Source of the DNA: Alkalinema pantanalense
Lineage (GTDB): Bacteria > Cyanobacteriota > Cyanobacteriia > Leptolyngbyales > Leptolyngbyaceae
DNA length: 64,000 nt
Reading direction: 5' to 3'
Assembly (NCBI RefSeq): GCF_050753345.1
Contig: NZ_JBLZFX010000004.1
Coordinates: forward strand, 62,001-126,000
The notes under the pieces were generated by a model. That model made no database searches, was not told the origin of the DNA, and was given only the letters and a program-made list of their open reading frames with translations. Below are positions 8,877 through 17,980 of the stretch, piece by piece. The position numbers were made by a program, and so were the translations under genes. Each line of letters begins with the position of its first letter. Positions within the stretch are counted from its first letter, which is position 1.

Positions 8877-9836
8877 ATGACCCATAAGCGTATTTTTGTG
8901 ACTGGTGCCAGTGGCTGTATTGGTCACTATATGGTGGATCAGTTGATTCGTCAGACGGAGCACGAGCTATTTTTGCTGGTTAGAAATCCTGACAAGCTCA
9001 AGTTTGACTACAATGCCCGTCCTGGAATCAAGCTGCTGGTCGGGGATATGAAGGAGATCGATCGGTTTTCGGCACTCCTGCAAACGATCGATTGTGCAAT
9101 TTTGGCAGCCACGTCTTGGGGTGGTTTTGAAGAAGTTTATGCCGTCAATGTCACTAAGACGCTGGAACTACTCAATCACCTTAATCCAGCGGTCTGTCAA
9201 CAGATTATCTATTTTTCCACGGCCAGTATTCTCAATCAGCAAAACCAGCCGTTACCTGAAGCGGGACAGTTTGGTACAGATTACATTCGATCGAAATATC
9301 TCTGTCACCAAGAGTTGCAAAATTCTCCTTGGCAGGACAAGATTACTACGGTCTACCCCACGCTAGTTTTTGGCGGGGACGATCGCTTTCCAAAATCCCA
9401 CCTGTCTTCTGGATTAAAAGATGTTGTCAAGTGGATTAAGCTGATTCGCTTTTTCCGAGCCGATGGCAGTTTTCACTTTATCCATAGTCGGGATATTGCC
9501 CAGGTCGTTTGCCATTTGGTTGATCATCCACCTGCATTGGGAGAACGGCGCGATTTTGTGTTGGGTAACGATCGCCACTCCGTCGATCGGGTCATTGCCG
9601 AAGTGTGTGCTTATTTAAAGGTTCCTATTTACTTTCGTATTCCACTCTATACTTGGCTAGCGGATCTGATCATATTTCTCTTTCGGATTCAAATGGCTGA
9701 TTGGGATCGTTTCTCTTTGCGCTATCGCCACTTTACCCACCAATATGTTGTGAACCCCCAAACCTTTGGGCTGGTGCCCTACTGTTCTACCTTAGGGGAT
9801 GTGTTGCGGATTACTGGAATTGCCAAACCGTTATAG
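8877..9836 (+). CDS. NAD(P)-dependent epimerase/dehydratase family protein
   Basis: Extended short-chain dehydrogenase of 319 residues. The nucleotide-binding motif TGASGCIG is at 9-16 and the catalytic YxxxK is Y136-K140 (YIRSK). A Ser/Thr-rich strand (YFSTASIL) precedes it, as in sugar-nucleotide epimerases and related reductases. The substrate cannot be read from the sequence; members of this group act on nucleotide sugars, isoflavone-like compounds or chlorophyll precursors. It follows hemE after 55 bp on the same strand, so read-through is possible, but the family is too broad to infer a tetrapyrrole role. It ends before a strong bidirectional hairpin at 9901-9933. Confidence 0.85.
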   Translation: MTHKRIFVTGASGCIGHYMVDQLIRQTEHELFLLVRNPDKLKFDYNARPGIKLLVGDMKEIDRFSALLQTIDCAILAATSWGGFEEVYAVNVTKTLELLNHLNPAVCQQIIYFSTASILNQQNQPLPEAGQFGTDYIRSKYLCHQELQNSPWQDKITTVYPTLVFGGDDRFPKSHLSSGLKDVVKWIKLIRFFRADGSFHFIHSRDIAQVVCHLVDHPPALGERRDFVLGNDRHSVDRVIAEVCAYLKVPIYFRIPLYTWLADLIIFLFRIQMADWDRFSLRYRHFTHQYVVNPQTFGLVPYCSTLGDVLRITGIAKPL

Positions 9837-9900
9837 GATTATCGGGGTTGGCTGGGTTGAGTGGATTGCCGAGTTTAATTATCATGACTGAGCCATAGCA

Positions 9901-9933
9901 AAAGAGCCGCTTCTACAAAAAAGGCGGCTCTTT
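9901..9933. terminator. Bidirectional terminator between epimerase gene and petL
   Basis: A perfect 10-bp stem, AAAGAGCCGC (9901-9910) with GCGGCTCTTT (9924-9933), with A/T runs on both sides. It lies between two converging genes and can serve both. Confidence 0.85.
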
Positions 9934-9960
9934 CCAATGTCAATGTTTCCAATGTCAATG
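9931..9960. repeat. 15-bp perfect tandem duplication
   Basis: tttccaatgtcaatg occurs twice in a row, starting inside the terminator's T-run and lying 48 bp from the petL stop codon. Confidence 0.9.
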
Positions 9961-10007
9961 TGAGGTTCAAGCAATCTGAAAATCCAATCTAAGAATTGGT
10001 CGTTGTT

Positions 10008-10103
10008 TTAGATCAGCTTGATGCCACGGAATACTTTGAACAGGCTAATTGCTACAACAAATGCGCTACCCAACAGAGCGAAGTACAACACTACGCTACC
10101 CAT
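10008..10103 (-). CDS. petL: Cytochrome b6f complex subunit 6 (PetL-like)
   Basis: A 31-residue single-span membrane protein: it starts MGSVVLYFALLGSAF and ends FKVFRGIKLI. The length, the single hydrophobic helix (about 4-22), the basic stretch and the C-terminal IKLI match PetL of cyanobacteria and plastids as I remember it. PetL is a small peripheral helix that stabilises the b6f dimer in the thylakoid membrane. The ATG at 10103 has an AGGAGAG ribosome-binding site 6 nt upstream on the minus strand. It is monocistronic, with a terminator about 75 bp downstream. The assignment rests on a very short sequence, so another small photosynthetic subunit remains possible. Confidence 0.72.
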   Translation of the reverse strand: MGSVVLYFALLGSAFVVAISLFKVFRGIKLI

Positions 10104-10146
10104 GTCTTCTCTCCTCAATAAATTCTCGCTGTTAGCAATATACACC

Positions 10147-10176
10147 GATTTTGGCACTGATTTTGGCACTGATTTT
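10147..10176. repeat. 12-bp tandem repeat upstream of petL
   Basis: gattttggcact occurs twice, followed by a partial third copy (gatttt), 44 bp upstream of the petL start. Confidence 0.85.
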
Positions 10177-10310
10177 GCCGTCAATTATTGGTGTCAATGC
10201 TTGGGAACCGATGGAATGGCAAACCTCTCCTAAGAAAGGGATGGGGCATGGCAGAATAGATAGTCTGAGTAATTCTGAGTTGGATTGATTTTTGTTCTTC
10301 TGCCATCGTA

Positions 10311-11417
10311 ATGACTATGCCATCTGTAATTCCTGTCGAGTTGCCACAAAATCCCTATGAAATCGCGATCGAAGCAGGCTTGCTCGATCGCCTAGGCGCT
10401 TGGATGACGGATGAAAAGCTGAAAAAGATGGGCAGAAAGGCGTTGGTCGTTTCCAATCCCACGATTTTTAAACACTATGGGCAACGGGTGGTTGATTCAC
10501 TCCAGTCAGCGGGATTTTCGGTGGGTCAAGTGATTCTCCCACCAGGAGAACGGTATAAAACGCCGTCGACGCTGCAAAAGATCTACGATGCGGCCTTAGA
10601 AAATCGCCTAGAGCGATCGTCGGTGATGGTGGCGCTGGGCGGCGGCGTGATTGGCGATATGACGGGCTTTGCGGCGGCGACTTGGTTGCGGGGCATCAAC
10701 GTGGTGCAGGTTCCGACCAGCTTACTCGCCATGGTGGATGCGGCGATCGGTGGAAAAACGGGCGTCAATCATCCCAAGGGCAAAAATCTGATTGGGGCGT
10801 TCCATCAACCCCGCCTCGTGGCGATCGATCCGCAGGTGCTGAAAACATTGCCTGTGCGAGAGTTCCGGGCGGGTATGGCGGAAGTGATTAAGTATGGCGT
10901 GATTTGGGATGCGGAATTATTCCAAAAGCTAGAGGATGCTAAACGGCTAGATCAGGCTCGCTATGTGAGTGACGAGCTGCTCCAGGAGATTCTGGCGCGA
11001 TCCTGTGGAGCCAAGGCCCATGTTGTCGCCAAGGATGAAAAAGAATCGGGACTGCGGGAAATTCTCAACTACGGTCACACGATCGGCCATGCGGTGGAAA
11101 GTTTGACGGGCTATCGACTGGTCAACCATGGGGAAGCGGTGGGCATTGGTATGGTTGCTGCTGGGGAAATTACGGTGGCGATGGGGTTGTGGACGCGGGA
11201 GGAGTGCGATCGGCAAAATGCCTTGATTGCCAAATGTGCCCTACCCACCCAGTTGCCGACGACCATGGACTTCGATGCCATTATTGCCTCCACTCAGAAT
11301 GATAAGAAGGTGCAGGCAGGGCAGGTGCGGTTTGTCTTACCAGACACGATCGGGCATGTAAATGTGACTGATCAAGTGACGCCGGAGGTGATTAAGCAGG
11401 TTTTGCAAAAGATGTAA
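10311..11417 (+). CDS. aroB: 3-dehydroquinate synthase AroB
   Basis: NAD- and zinc-dependent enzyme that converts DAHP to 3-dehydroquinate, the second step of the shikimate pathway to aromatic amino acids and, in cyanobacteria, quinones and tocopherol. The protein has 368 residues, the normal length. The NAD-binding GGGVIGD is at 110-116. The conserved PTSLLAMVDAAIGGKTGVN spans about 135-153. The metal-site segments GMAEVIKYG and LNYGHTIGHAVE are present. The start MTMPSVIPVELP has a second Met two codons later; either could be used. It converges with chlH. Confidence 0.98.
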   Translation: MTMPSVIPVELPQNPYEIAIEAGLLDRLGAWMTDEKLKKMGRKALVVSNPTIFKHYGQRVVDSLQSAGFSVGQVILPPGERYKTPSTLQKIYDAALENRLERSSVMVALGGGVIGDMTGFAAATWLRGINVVQVPTSLLAMVDAAIGGKTGVNHPKGKNLIGAFHQPRLVAIDPQVLKTLPVREFRAGMAEVIKYGVIWDAELFQKLEDAKRLDQARYVSDELLQEILARSCGAKAHVVAKDEKESGLREILNYGHTIGHAVESLTGYRLVNHGEAVGIGMVAAGEITVAMGLWTREECDRQNALIAKCALPTQLPTTMDFDAIIASTQNDKKVQAGQVRFVLPDTIGHVNVTDQVTPEVIKQVLQKM

Positions 11418-11454
11418 TTCTGCGGTGAATTCGGGGTGTGGCTCGATCGTCGGG

Positions 11455-11510
11455 GCTGCTCCGCAGCGAAGATCGGGGAACTTCTCCCCGCGCCCCTGCA
11501 ATGTCAGGGG
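11455..11510. repeat. Cluster of three short stem-loops
   Basis: Three adjacent perfect hairpins occur in 56 bp: GCTGC/GCAGC (11455-11467), GGGGA/TCCCC (11475-11489) and CCCCTG/CAGGGG (11493-11510). The stretch is more GC-rich than its surroundings. It does not resemble a simple terminator and may be a degenerate repeated element. Confidence 0.5.
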
Positions 11511-11603
11511 ACTCTACTCCCCCGACACCCCCCGAAAGTGTATTCTCCGTCCCAGGACAGGGGATCGGTGAGGGACACCTGTGTTGATCGAACTCATCTA
11601 TCA

Positions 11604-11645
11604 AAATCAAGGGAGTATCACTAGACTGTGATACTCCCTTGATTT
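11604..11645. terminator. Long hairpin between convergent aroB and chlH
   Basis: A perfect 17-bp stem (11604-11620 with 11629-11645) around an 8-nt loop lies between two converging genes. T-runs are short, so it may act mainly as a barrier or RNA-stabilising 3' end rather than a classic intrinsic terminator. Confidence 0.7.
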
Positions 11646-11738
11646 CTGGTATTTAATAGAAGTTTACCGGGAGGCAAGCTTACTGGTAATCTCCAGCCGT
11701 TTCAGACTGAAGATCCCAATCTATATCCCTCAGAAAAC

Positions 11739-14700
11739 TTACTCAACGCCTTCAATGCGATCTTCTACTTCTTGGTAGAGTTCGCGTAGGCGATCGAGAT
11801 TGTCCTCCGAGGTATCCCAGTAACCGCGCCCGTTGGCTTCCAGCAGTGTGGTCACCATCTTACGGAAGGAGTTGGGGTTAAGATCCATTAACCGCTTACA
11901 CATCTCCTCATCCTTGATGAAGGTAGAGTTGGTGTCTTCGTAGATCCAGTTGTCCACCGCATCTGCCGTCGCTGACCAACCCATCGTGTTGACTAAGCGC
12001 TTCGACAACTCCCGCACCCCTTCGTAGCCGTGGGACAACATGCCCTCGTACCACTTGGGATTCAGCAGCTTCGTCCGCGAATCCAAGCGAACCGTTTCCG
12101 ATAGCGTCCGGATTTGAGCATTGGCTGTTGTGGTATCCGCCATAAAGGAGGCTGGAGCCTTGCCGTCATCCCGCAGCCGCGCCACGATCTTAGTCGGGTC
12201 AGAATCGTAGTAGTGGGACACATCCGTCAAGGAAATTTCCGAGGAATCCAGGTTTTGGAAGGTCACATCGGCAGTCTTCAGCGCCGCCCGGAAGACTTGC
12301 TCATTCTGCGCCATCACCCCAGGGTTGTCCGCTGAGAAGGCAAAGCCCTTGCGGGAGAGGTACATGTTTTGCAGTTCCTCTTCGTTTTCCCAGGTGCCAT
12401 TCTCCACGGCTAGGTTGATGTTAGAGGAGTAGGAACCAGAAGCATTGGAAAAGACGCGGGTCGCGGCTTCCCGGATATTCACGCCCAGTTCTTCCGCCTG
12501 TTGCAAGGCATGTTTGCGAACGAAGTTCATTTCCAGGGGCTCATCCGCTTCCGCTGCCATTTTGACTGCTTTGTCCAACAGCGCCATCTGGTTGATAAAC
12601 AAGTCGCGGAAAACGCCGGAACAGTTGACCACTACATCAATCCGAGGACGACCGAGTTCATTCAGCGGAATCAACTCCAACTTGTTGACACGACCAAAGG
12701 AGTCGGGAATCGGTTTCGCACCCACCATCCAGAGGATTTGTGCCAGGGATTCCCCATAGGTCTTGATGTTGTCCGTTCCCCAGAGGACGCAGGCGATCGT
12801 TTCCGGGTAGGCACCATCATTTTCAGTTTTCTGCCGATCGAGCAGGCGATCGACCACGACTTTTGCAGATTTAACTGCTGCTGCGGTGGGAATTGACTGC
12901 GGATCAAGGGCGTGGATATTTTTACCCGTCGGCAGCACATCCGGGTTGCGGATCGGGTCACCGCCGGGGCCAGGATTGATGTATTCCCCATTCAGACCCG
13001 TTAGCAAGCCGCCTAGTTCGTTGTCGGCCACCACTTGCTTCAAGCAGAACTGCAAGAACTCAAACAGCGGCTTTAGCGCGTCGGGATCCACGTTGGTGTA
13101 ACCCAAATCGTGGAGTGCCTGTACCCAAGGCTCTTTCTTCTGGGCTCCAAATCCTGCAAACAGATTGGAGAACATAGAGGTTTTGGAAACCCGCCCTTCT
13201 TCGTCCTGCTGGGAGCGCACCATGGCCGTGACGGCTGCACGGGTAGCCTGTTGAACGTCGTTGAGCAGTTGCACATCCGCCAACACACCCAGATCACTGT
13301 TTTTGAAGATCTCGTCAATGTTGCGGTAAACGCTATTGGCAATGACGCGGGGCAGGCTGAGGATTTCCTCCTCCTCCCGATCGAGGCTAGCAATGTTCAC
13401 CAAGGTCGCGATCGCTTCTTCGGCAGTGGGAGGTTTGCCAATCACATGCAAGCCGCAGGGCAGTAGCCGCGACTCGATCTCCATAATCTTGATGTAGATC
13501 TTGCCAACGATGCCATCGCGATCGTCCTGAGTCAGTTCCGCCGCCGAGCCTTCCGGCAACACCACATCCTTATCCAGGTTACAGATGCGGGCCTTGTCCA
13601 TAATCGTGTCTACGATCTGCACACCGCGCCCACTGTCCTTCATTGTTTGGTAGGAGCTGATCAACTCGCTCAGTTCCTTCAAGCCCTTGTAAAGCCCCGC
13701 ATTTTCCGCCGGAGGGGTGAGGTAGGAAATCGTTTCCGCGTAGCTGCGGCGCTTGGCGATCGTGGCTTCTGAGGGATTGTTCGCCGCGTAGTAGTACAGG
13801 TTCGGAATAGAACCAATCAAGCTATCGGGATAGCAGGTGTCGGACATCCCCATCTGTTTCCCAGGCATGAATTCCAGGGATCCGTGGGTTCCGAAGTGCA
13901 GGACAGCATCGGCCTGCCACACCTTTTCCAGATAGGTGTAGTAAGCAGCAAACCCGTGGTGGGGACTAGCCGATCGGGAGAACAGCAGACGCATCGGGTC
14001 GCCTTCGTAGCCGAAGGTGGGCTGTACCCCGATGAAGATATTGCCAAACTGCTTACCAAATACCAGCAGATTTTGGCCATCGGTATTGAGATGACCGGGA
14101 GGGGGACCCCAGGATTCGTGCAGGCGTTCTTGGTAGGGTGTCAGGCGTTCGTACTCCTCGACCGACATGCGGTAGGCGATGTTCAGTTCGGGGCTGTTGT
14201 ACTGGGCTTGAGCATCGTGCAGCACTTCCAGCATCAGGGCCTTGGAATCTTCGGGCACGCCCTCGATCGTGTAACCATCGGCTTTCAAGCCTTCCAGCAC
14301 CTTGTAGATGGAGCCAAATACATCCAGGTAGGCCGCAGTTCCCACGTTGCCCTTATCCGGCGGGAAACTGAAGACCGTAATGGCTACCTTCTTGTCAGCC
14401 TTGGCTTTGCGGCGCAGGTTGGCCCACTTCAAGGCCCGTTGCGCGATCGCTTCTACCCGATCCTGCAGGGTAATCGCTTTACCCGTTGCGCCATCGCGAC
14501 CGGACATGATGATCGGTTCGATCGCTCCATCCAGTTCCGGCAAGGCAATTTGCAAAGCCACCTGAATCGGGTGCAGCCCCAGCTCACTTTCCTGCCATTC
14601 CTCAGTGGTTTGGAACACCAGCGGCAAGGCCACCATGTAGGGACGGTTCAAGCGCTTGAGAGATTCCACGGCCTTGGGATGATCCTGTTTCGCAGGGCCA

Positions 14701-15755
14701 CCCACGAGGGCAAATCCCGTGAGGGAAACGACCACATCGACGATCGCTTGATTCTGATCGATCGGGTCGTAGAAATAGGCATCGACAGGTTTGGAGAAGT
14801 CTAAGCCGCCCGCAAACACCGGAATCACCCGTGCACCCAGGGCTTCAAATTCCGACAATACAGACACGTAGTGGGCATCGTCTCCGGTCACGATGTGGGT
14901 TCGCTGGAGTACCAATCCCACCGTTGGGCAATCGCCCCGCCGTTGGGCGTCCGGCAAATCACTGCGGGAGGCGTACCAGTTGAAATATTCCTTGGCATCT
15001 TCGTACATCGTCGGGGCCAGGGGATGCCAAATGCCCATATCGGGATAGGTGACCGGCTCGCTGTATTCCAGGTTGGGGGAATCTTTAGTTGCACCAGCGA
15101 TCGCCTTTTCGCCCTTGAAGACATAGCGATCGGCCAACATCAGAAGGAAGTTTTCCAAGTTGTCTTGGTTACCGCCCAACCAGTACTGGAAGCTCAGCAT
15201 GAAGTTGCGAGCATCCTGGGCTTTTTCCACGGGCAGATATTTCAGGACCGTCGGCAAGGTGCGCAGCAGCTTCAACATGGCGTCTTGGAAGCCAGCACCA
15301 GACTTCTCTTTACGCTTCTTCATGAAGCTGGAAATGACGCTCTTGGACTGGCCAATCTGCGCCAGGGAGAAGCTGCCCATTTTATTGAGACGCATCACCT
15401 GTGGCATTGAAGGGAAAACCACAGAAACATCTAGATTGGCTTTAACCGGCTCCACAGCCTCGACAATCTTGTCTGCCAAATCTTCCAGGAAGATCAGTGA
15501 GGCAATAAAGACATTGGCGTCCGCAACGTCCCGTTTAAAATCTTCGTAGTTACTTGCATCCCGCAGTTCTTCGATCAAGTAGCCACTGATTTCAACGGCG
15601 ATATCAGGGTTGCTGGCGTTAATCGATCGCACGGCTGCGGACAATGCGCTCTGGTACTGGGGTTCCAACACGACGTACACCACCTTGACCAAAGAGCGAC
15701 CATTGAGGTCATCGGGTTGAATGTGGCGGACAGAAGGTTTGGTGTAAGTGAACAT
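11739..15755 (-). CDS. chlH: Magnesium chelatase subunit H
   Basis: Large porphyrin-binding subunit of Mg-chelatase. With ChlI and ChlD it inserts Mg2+ into protoporphyrin IX, the branch point from heme to chlorophyll. About 1338 residues, the normal length for ChlH. The N-terminus reads MFTYTKPSVRHIQPDDLNG, the family start, followed by LVKVVYVVLEPQYQSAL. I place the start at the ATG at 15755: AAGGAG at 15767-15772 is 11 nt away, whereas the in-frame TTG at 15764 is too close to it. The C-terminal half has conserved CobN/ChlH blocks (HFGTHGSLEFMPGKQ, NASGSYSSNINLAVENGTW). It is monocistronic, with no chlI or chlD nearby. An almost 700-bp leader lies upstream. Confidence 0.98.
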   Translation of the reverse strand: MFTYTKPSVRHIQPDDLNGRSLVKVVYVVLEPQYQSALSAAVRSINASNPDIAVEISGYLIEELRDASNYEDFKRDVADANVFIASLIFLEDLADKIVEAVEPVKANLDVSVVFPSMPQVMRLNKMGSFSLAQIGQSKSVISSFMKKRKEKSGAGFQDAMLKLLRTLPTVLKYLPVEKAQDARNFMLSFQYWLGGNQDNLENFLLMLADRYVFKGEKAIAGATKDSPNLEYSEPVTYPDMGIWHPLAPTMYEDAKEYFNWYASRSDLPDAQRRGDCPTVGLVLQRTHIVTGDDAHYVSVLSEFEALGARVIPVFAGGLDFSKPVDAYFYDPIDQNQAIVDVVVSLTGFALVGGPAKQDHPKAVESLKRLNRPYMVALPLVFQTTEEWQESELGLHPIQVALQIALPELDGAIEPIIMSGRDGATGKAITLQDRVEAIAQRALKWANLRRKAKADKKVAITVFSFPPDKGNVGTAAYLDVFGSIYKVLEGLKADGYTIEGVPEDSKALMLEVLHDAQAQYNSPELNIAYRMSVEEYERLTPYQERLHESWGPPPGHLNTDGQNLLVFGKQFGNIFIGVQPTFGYEGDPMRLLFSRSASPHHGFAAYYTYLEKVWQADAVLHFGTHGSLEFMPGKQMGMSDTCYPDSLIGSIPNLYYYAANNPSEATIAKRRSYAETISYLTPPAENAGLYKGLKELSELISSYQTMKDSGRGVQIVDTIMDKARICNLDKDVVLPEGSAAELTQDDRDGIVGKIYIKIMEIESRLLPCGLHVIGKPPTAEEAIATLVNIASLDREEEEILSLPRVIANSVYRNIDEIFKNSDLGVLADVQLLNDVQQATRAAVTAMVRSQQDEEGRVSKTSMFSNLFAGFGAQKKEPWVQALHDLGYTNVDPDALKPLFEFLQFCLKQVVADNELGGLLTGLNGEYINPGPGGDPIRNPDVLPTGKNIHALDPQSIPTAAAVKSAKVVVDRLLDRQKTENDGAYPETIACVLWGTDNIKTYGESLAQILWMVGAKPIPDSFGRVNKLELIPLNELGRPRIDVVVNCSGVFRDLFINQMALLDKAVKMAAEADEPLEMNFVRKHALQQAEELGVNIREAATRVFSNASGSYSSNINLAVENGTWENEEELQNMYLSRKGFAFSADNPGVMAQNEQVFRAALKTADVTFQNLDSSEISLTDVSHYYDSDPTKIVARLRDDGKAPASFMADTTTANAQIRTLSETVRLDSRTKLLNPKWYEGMLSHGYEGVRELSKRLVNTMGWSATADAVDNWIYEDTNSTFIKDEEMCKRLMDLNPNSFRKMVTTLLEANGRGYWDTSEDNLDRLRELYQEVEDRIEGVE

Positions 15756-16456
15756 GCGGGTCAAGACTCCTTCGATGCGTGTTCTCCTCTGCTAGAACGA
15801 CAGACCTAGCAGCGATCGAAAATTATGAGGAAAAATGCACAGTCAAAAATGGGTTACTACAAATCTACGGCAAGCTACAGAGAATTCACGGCAAGCTAGT
15901 AGAGATTCTGCCAGCACCCGGAAAATTGCTAGGGTTTACCCAAACAGATCAACTTAAATCGTGAAACTGATGGGAAAATTTGCAATTCTCGATTTTCATC
16001 TATAACAAATGGTTTTTACCAGAAAACCAGACCAGAACTGCGTTTCAGGCAGCAACTGACACAATTTGATATAAACTCTGTGATTGTCATTAATTTTTTT
16101 TAACAAAAATGAGAGTAATCACTCCAATAATATTTACAAAAGTTAAACATTCAGTCAACTACTCTCACAGTTAACTACTCTCAGCTCAATTGCAAGCAGC
16201 TACTAAAAGCCATCCCAAGGCAACTGCCCCAGGCAATGTAGCGAAATATCTGGAAAAACAAAGTATTGACAGTAAGTGTTGACAGTAAGTTGATTGTTGA
16301 AATCGAAGGCTCAGAAACGCCTTGGGGGAACCCACACCTTGATGAAGCACAATGAAGGCGGTAATCCCGCCTGAAAATTGACTGATTACAGCCTGCTAGC
16401 TTCACAAAAGTTCAAAAAAATCTTTTTTCCGTTGCCCAAATTCTAGTTTGTAAACT
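15756..16456. other. 700-bp region upstream of chlH
   Basis: AT-rich and without a supported gene. It should contain the chlH promoter and 5' leader. Short direct repeats are present: ttgacagtaagtg at 16266-16278 is repeated at 16279-16291 with one change, and an actactctcag motif recurs at about 16156-16182. I see no tRNA, riboswitch or clear promoter box I would defend. Confidence 0.5.
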
Positions 16457-16834
16457 TTACTGGCGTGGCGGAGCTTGGGTATTTTGCTCGATCGGAAAGC
16501 TGACAAAAAACTTGCTGAGGTTGCCTGAGTAAGCTGTAGTGATGCCTAACAGGAATAAGCTCGCGATCAATGCCATGGCGGAGGATGGAGTCTTGAGGCC
16601 AGAATCCCGTACAAGTCGCGAAAGGGGATGACTTTGGTGGCGCAGAATTTTGACTGATGGTAGCTGCCAACGAAACGGATCCCTAACGTAATGCCCGCTA
16701 CCGCTGACCACTAACCGAGCTCCACAATGGGGACAAACCTTAAGACCGCCGATCGCTAATCCTTCGCAGACGAGGGTCGATCCTTGGCAAACTGGGCAAT
16801 GGGAATAGCTACGATCGAAAAACTCAGCGCTCAT
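16457..16834 (-). CDS. Zinc-ribbon membrane protein, unknown function
   Basis: A 125-residue protein. Its N-terminal third has two CxxC pairs (CPVC near residue 15 and CPHC near 35) that should form a zinc ribbon. A single hydrophobic segment lies at about 85-103 (SAMALIASLFLLGITTAYS), followed by a short polar tail. The arrangement suggests a cytoplasmic zinc-binding head anchored in the membrane. I do not recognise a named family. It lies between chlH and apcD on the same strand, but spacers of over 400 bp on both sides argue against an operon. Confidence 0.7.
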   Translation of the reverse strand: MSAEFFDRSYSHCPVCQGSTLVCEGLAIGGLKVCPHCGARLVVSGSGHYVRDPFRWQLPSVKILRHQSHPLSRLVRDSGLKTPSSAMALIASLFLLGITTAYSGNLSKFFVSFPIEQNTQAPPRQ

Positions 16835-17106
16835 GAGTCAAACTCTGGCAAAGATTCGTAGAAACAAACGTTACTGTCATAACCTATTTTTAGGGAACTG
16901 TACCCTAAAAAATAATTTACCCAGGTAGACAGAATTCAATCCTCTAAAATCCTATGACTCTAGTCTAGCGATCTTCGGTTGTGCCTGGGTAGACGGAAGC
17001 ATGAATAAATTTTGCGACTCAACTGGCTGCTCAAAACCTAGCCCTCTAGCCCAAAATGAAATGGCTAATCCCTCTTCATTCATAAGCTACCCCAAGCGAC
17101 CTTAGC

Positions 17107-17133
17107 AAAAAAAGGAACGACCGATGCCGTTCC
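17107..17133 (-). terminator. Intrinsic terminator, minus strand
   Basis: Stem GGAACG/CGTTCC (17114-17119 and 17128-17133), followed on the minus strand by seven T residues (A-run at 17107-17113). It has the classic form and probably terminates the apcD transcript about 160 bp past its stop. Confidence 0.75.
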
Positions 17134-17255
17134 CTGAATAAAATGTTTTTCGATAACCCCAATGAGCGACCTGATGGAAAGTTTCCAGGAAATCAGGACT
17201 CAAAACTTAGTCGCACTCAGTATGTGAACTCAAAAACTCAACCTAGACCTTCAAT

Positions 17256-17290
17256 CAAAATTTTTAAACCGAAGACCTAGGGTCGGGTTT
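17256..17290 (-). terminator. Imperfect hairpin just after apcD
   Basis: AAACC and GACC pair with GGTC and GGTTT around CCTAGG (17266-17290), with a small bulge and a T-rich tail on the minus strand. It begins next to the apcD stop codon and may be the first of two tandem terminators. Confidence 0.5.
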
Positions 17291-17293
17291 GAA

Positions 17294-17779
17294 TTAGGAC
17301 ATCGCCTGAATGATGATGTCGAAGTAGGGGGCAGCGGCAGAAGCGTCTGAGTCACTCAGTAAATCCAGCGCTGCAGCCTTCAGGCACTTAATCGCATCGG
17401 CCATACCTGGAACCGGAACTCCCAGGGAGTTGTACATTTCCCGGGCTCCCACCAAGCCGATCGATTCGATTGGCTCTTGGTTGCCTGCAATAACCCCATA
17501 GGTGACTAGCCTGAGATACCAGCCATAGTCTCGCAGGCACTGGGCCCGTTCGCGGCTGCCATAGGCGTTACCACCGGGGGAAATGTAGTCGGGATGAATC
17601 TTCCAAAGGTTTTTAGAAGCTTCGTCTACAATCTTTTTTTCATTTTCAGCGAGGATTTCAGCGATGCGGGTGCGCTGCTCGCCGGTTTTAAAAAACTCTG
17701 CTACGCCTTTGAGTTCACCGCTGGTTAGATACCGGAGTTCGTCGTCGGCTTTAAGGATGACTTGGCTAACTACGCTCAT
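17294..17779 (-). CDS. apcD: Allophycocyanin alpha-B subunit ApcD
   Basis: A phycobilisome core terminal emitter that passes excitation energy on, mainly towards photosystem I, and takes part in state transitions. The protein has 161 residues with the phycobiliprotein globin-like fold. The phycocyanobilin attachment Cys is C81 in AQCLRDYGWYLRL. MSVVSQVILKADDELRY and the ending PYFDIIIQAMS distinguish it from ApcA and match ApcD. It is a single gene away from the apcABC operon, as in other cyanobacteria. Two hairpins downstream can terminate it. Confidence 0.97.
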   Translation of the reverse strand: MSVVSQVILKADDELRYLTSGELKGVAEFFKTGEQRTRIAEILAENEKKIVDEASKNLWKIHPDYISPGGNAYGSRERAQCLRDYGWYLRLVTYGVIAGNQEPIESIGLVGAREMYNSLGVPVPGMADAIKCLKAAALDLLSDSDASAAAPYFDIIIQAMS

Positions 17780-17980
17780 ATCGATGGAGGTTTGATTTGC
17801 GGTCTTTCAGAATTCTCCTTGTAGTTTATCCAGTTTAGGGTGCATCCAAAATGGAAAAGGCATGATTTCTGGGAAATCGTTTACAAAAGTTCATTAATTT
17901 CATCCTTTGCGATCGGCTGGGAATTGCAGATATAGGAGCCAATCATTACCCCAAAATCCCCGAGAATCAAAGCGATCCGG

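Larger units (their letters stand above)
16835..17293. other. Intergenic region downstream of apcD
   Basis: About 460 bp without a gene. It holds two hairpins that can end apcD transcription (separate entries) and the promoter region of the zinc-ribbon gene near 16850-16920. Confidence 0.6.

Noticed and set aside
13884..14804. 306-codon plus-strand frame inside chlH
   Set aside because: It is antisense to highly conserved chlH codons and its length follows from the GC-rich codon pattern of that gene.
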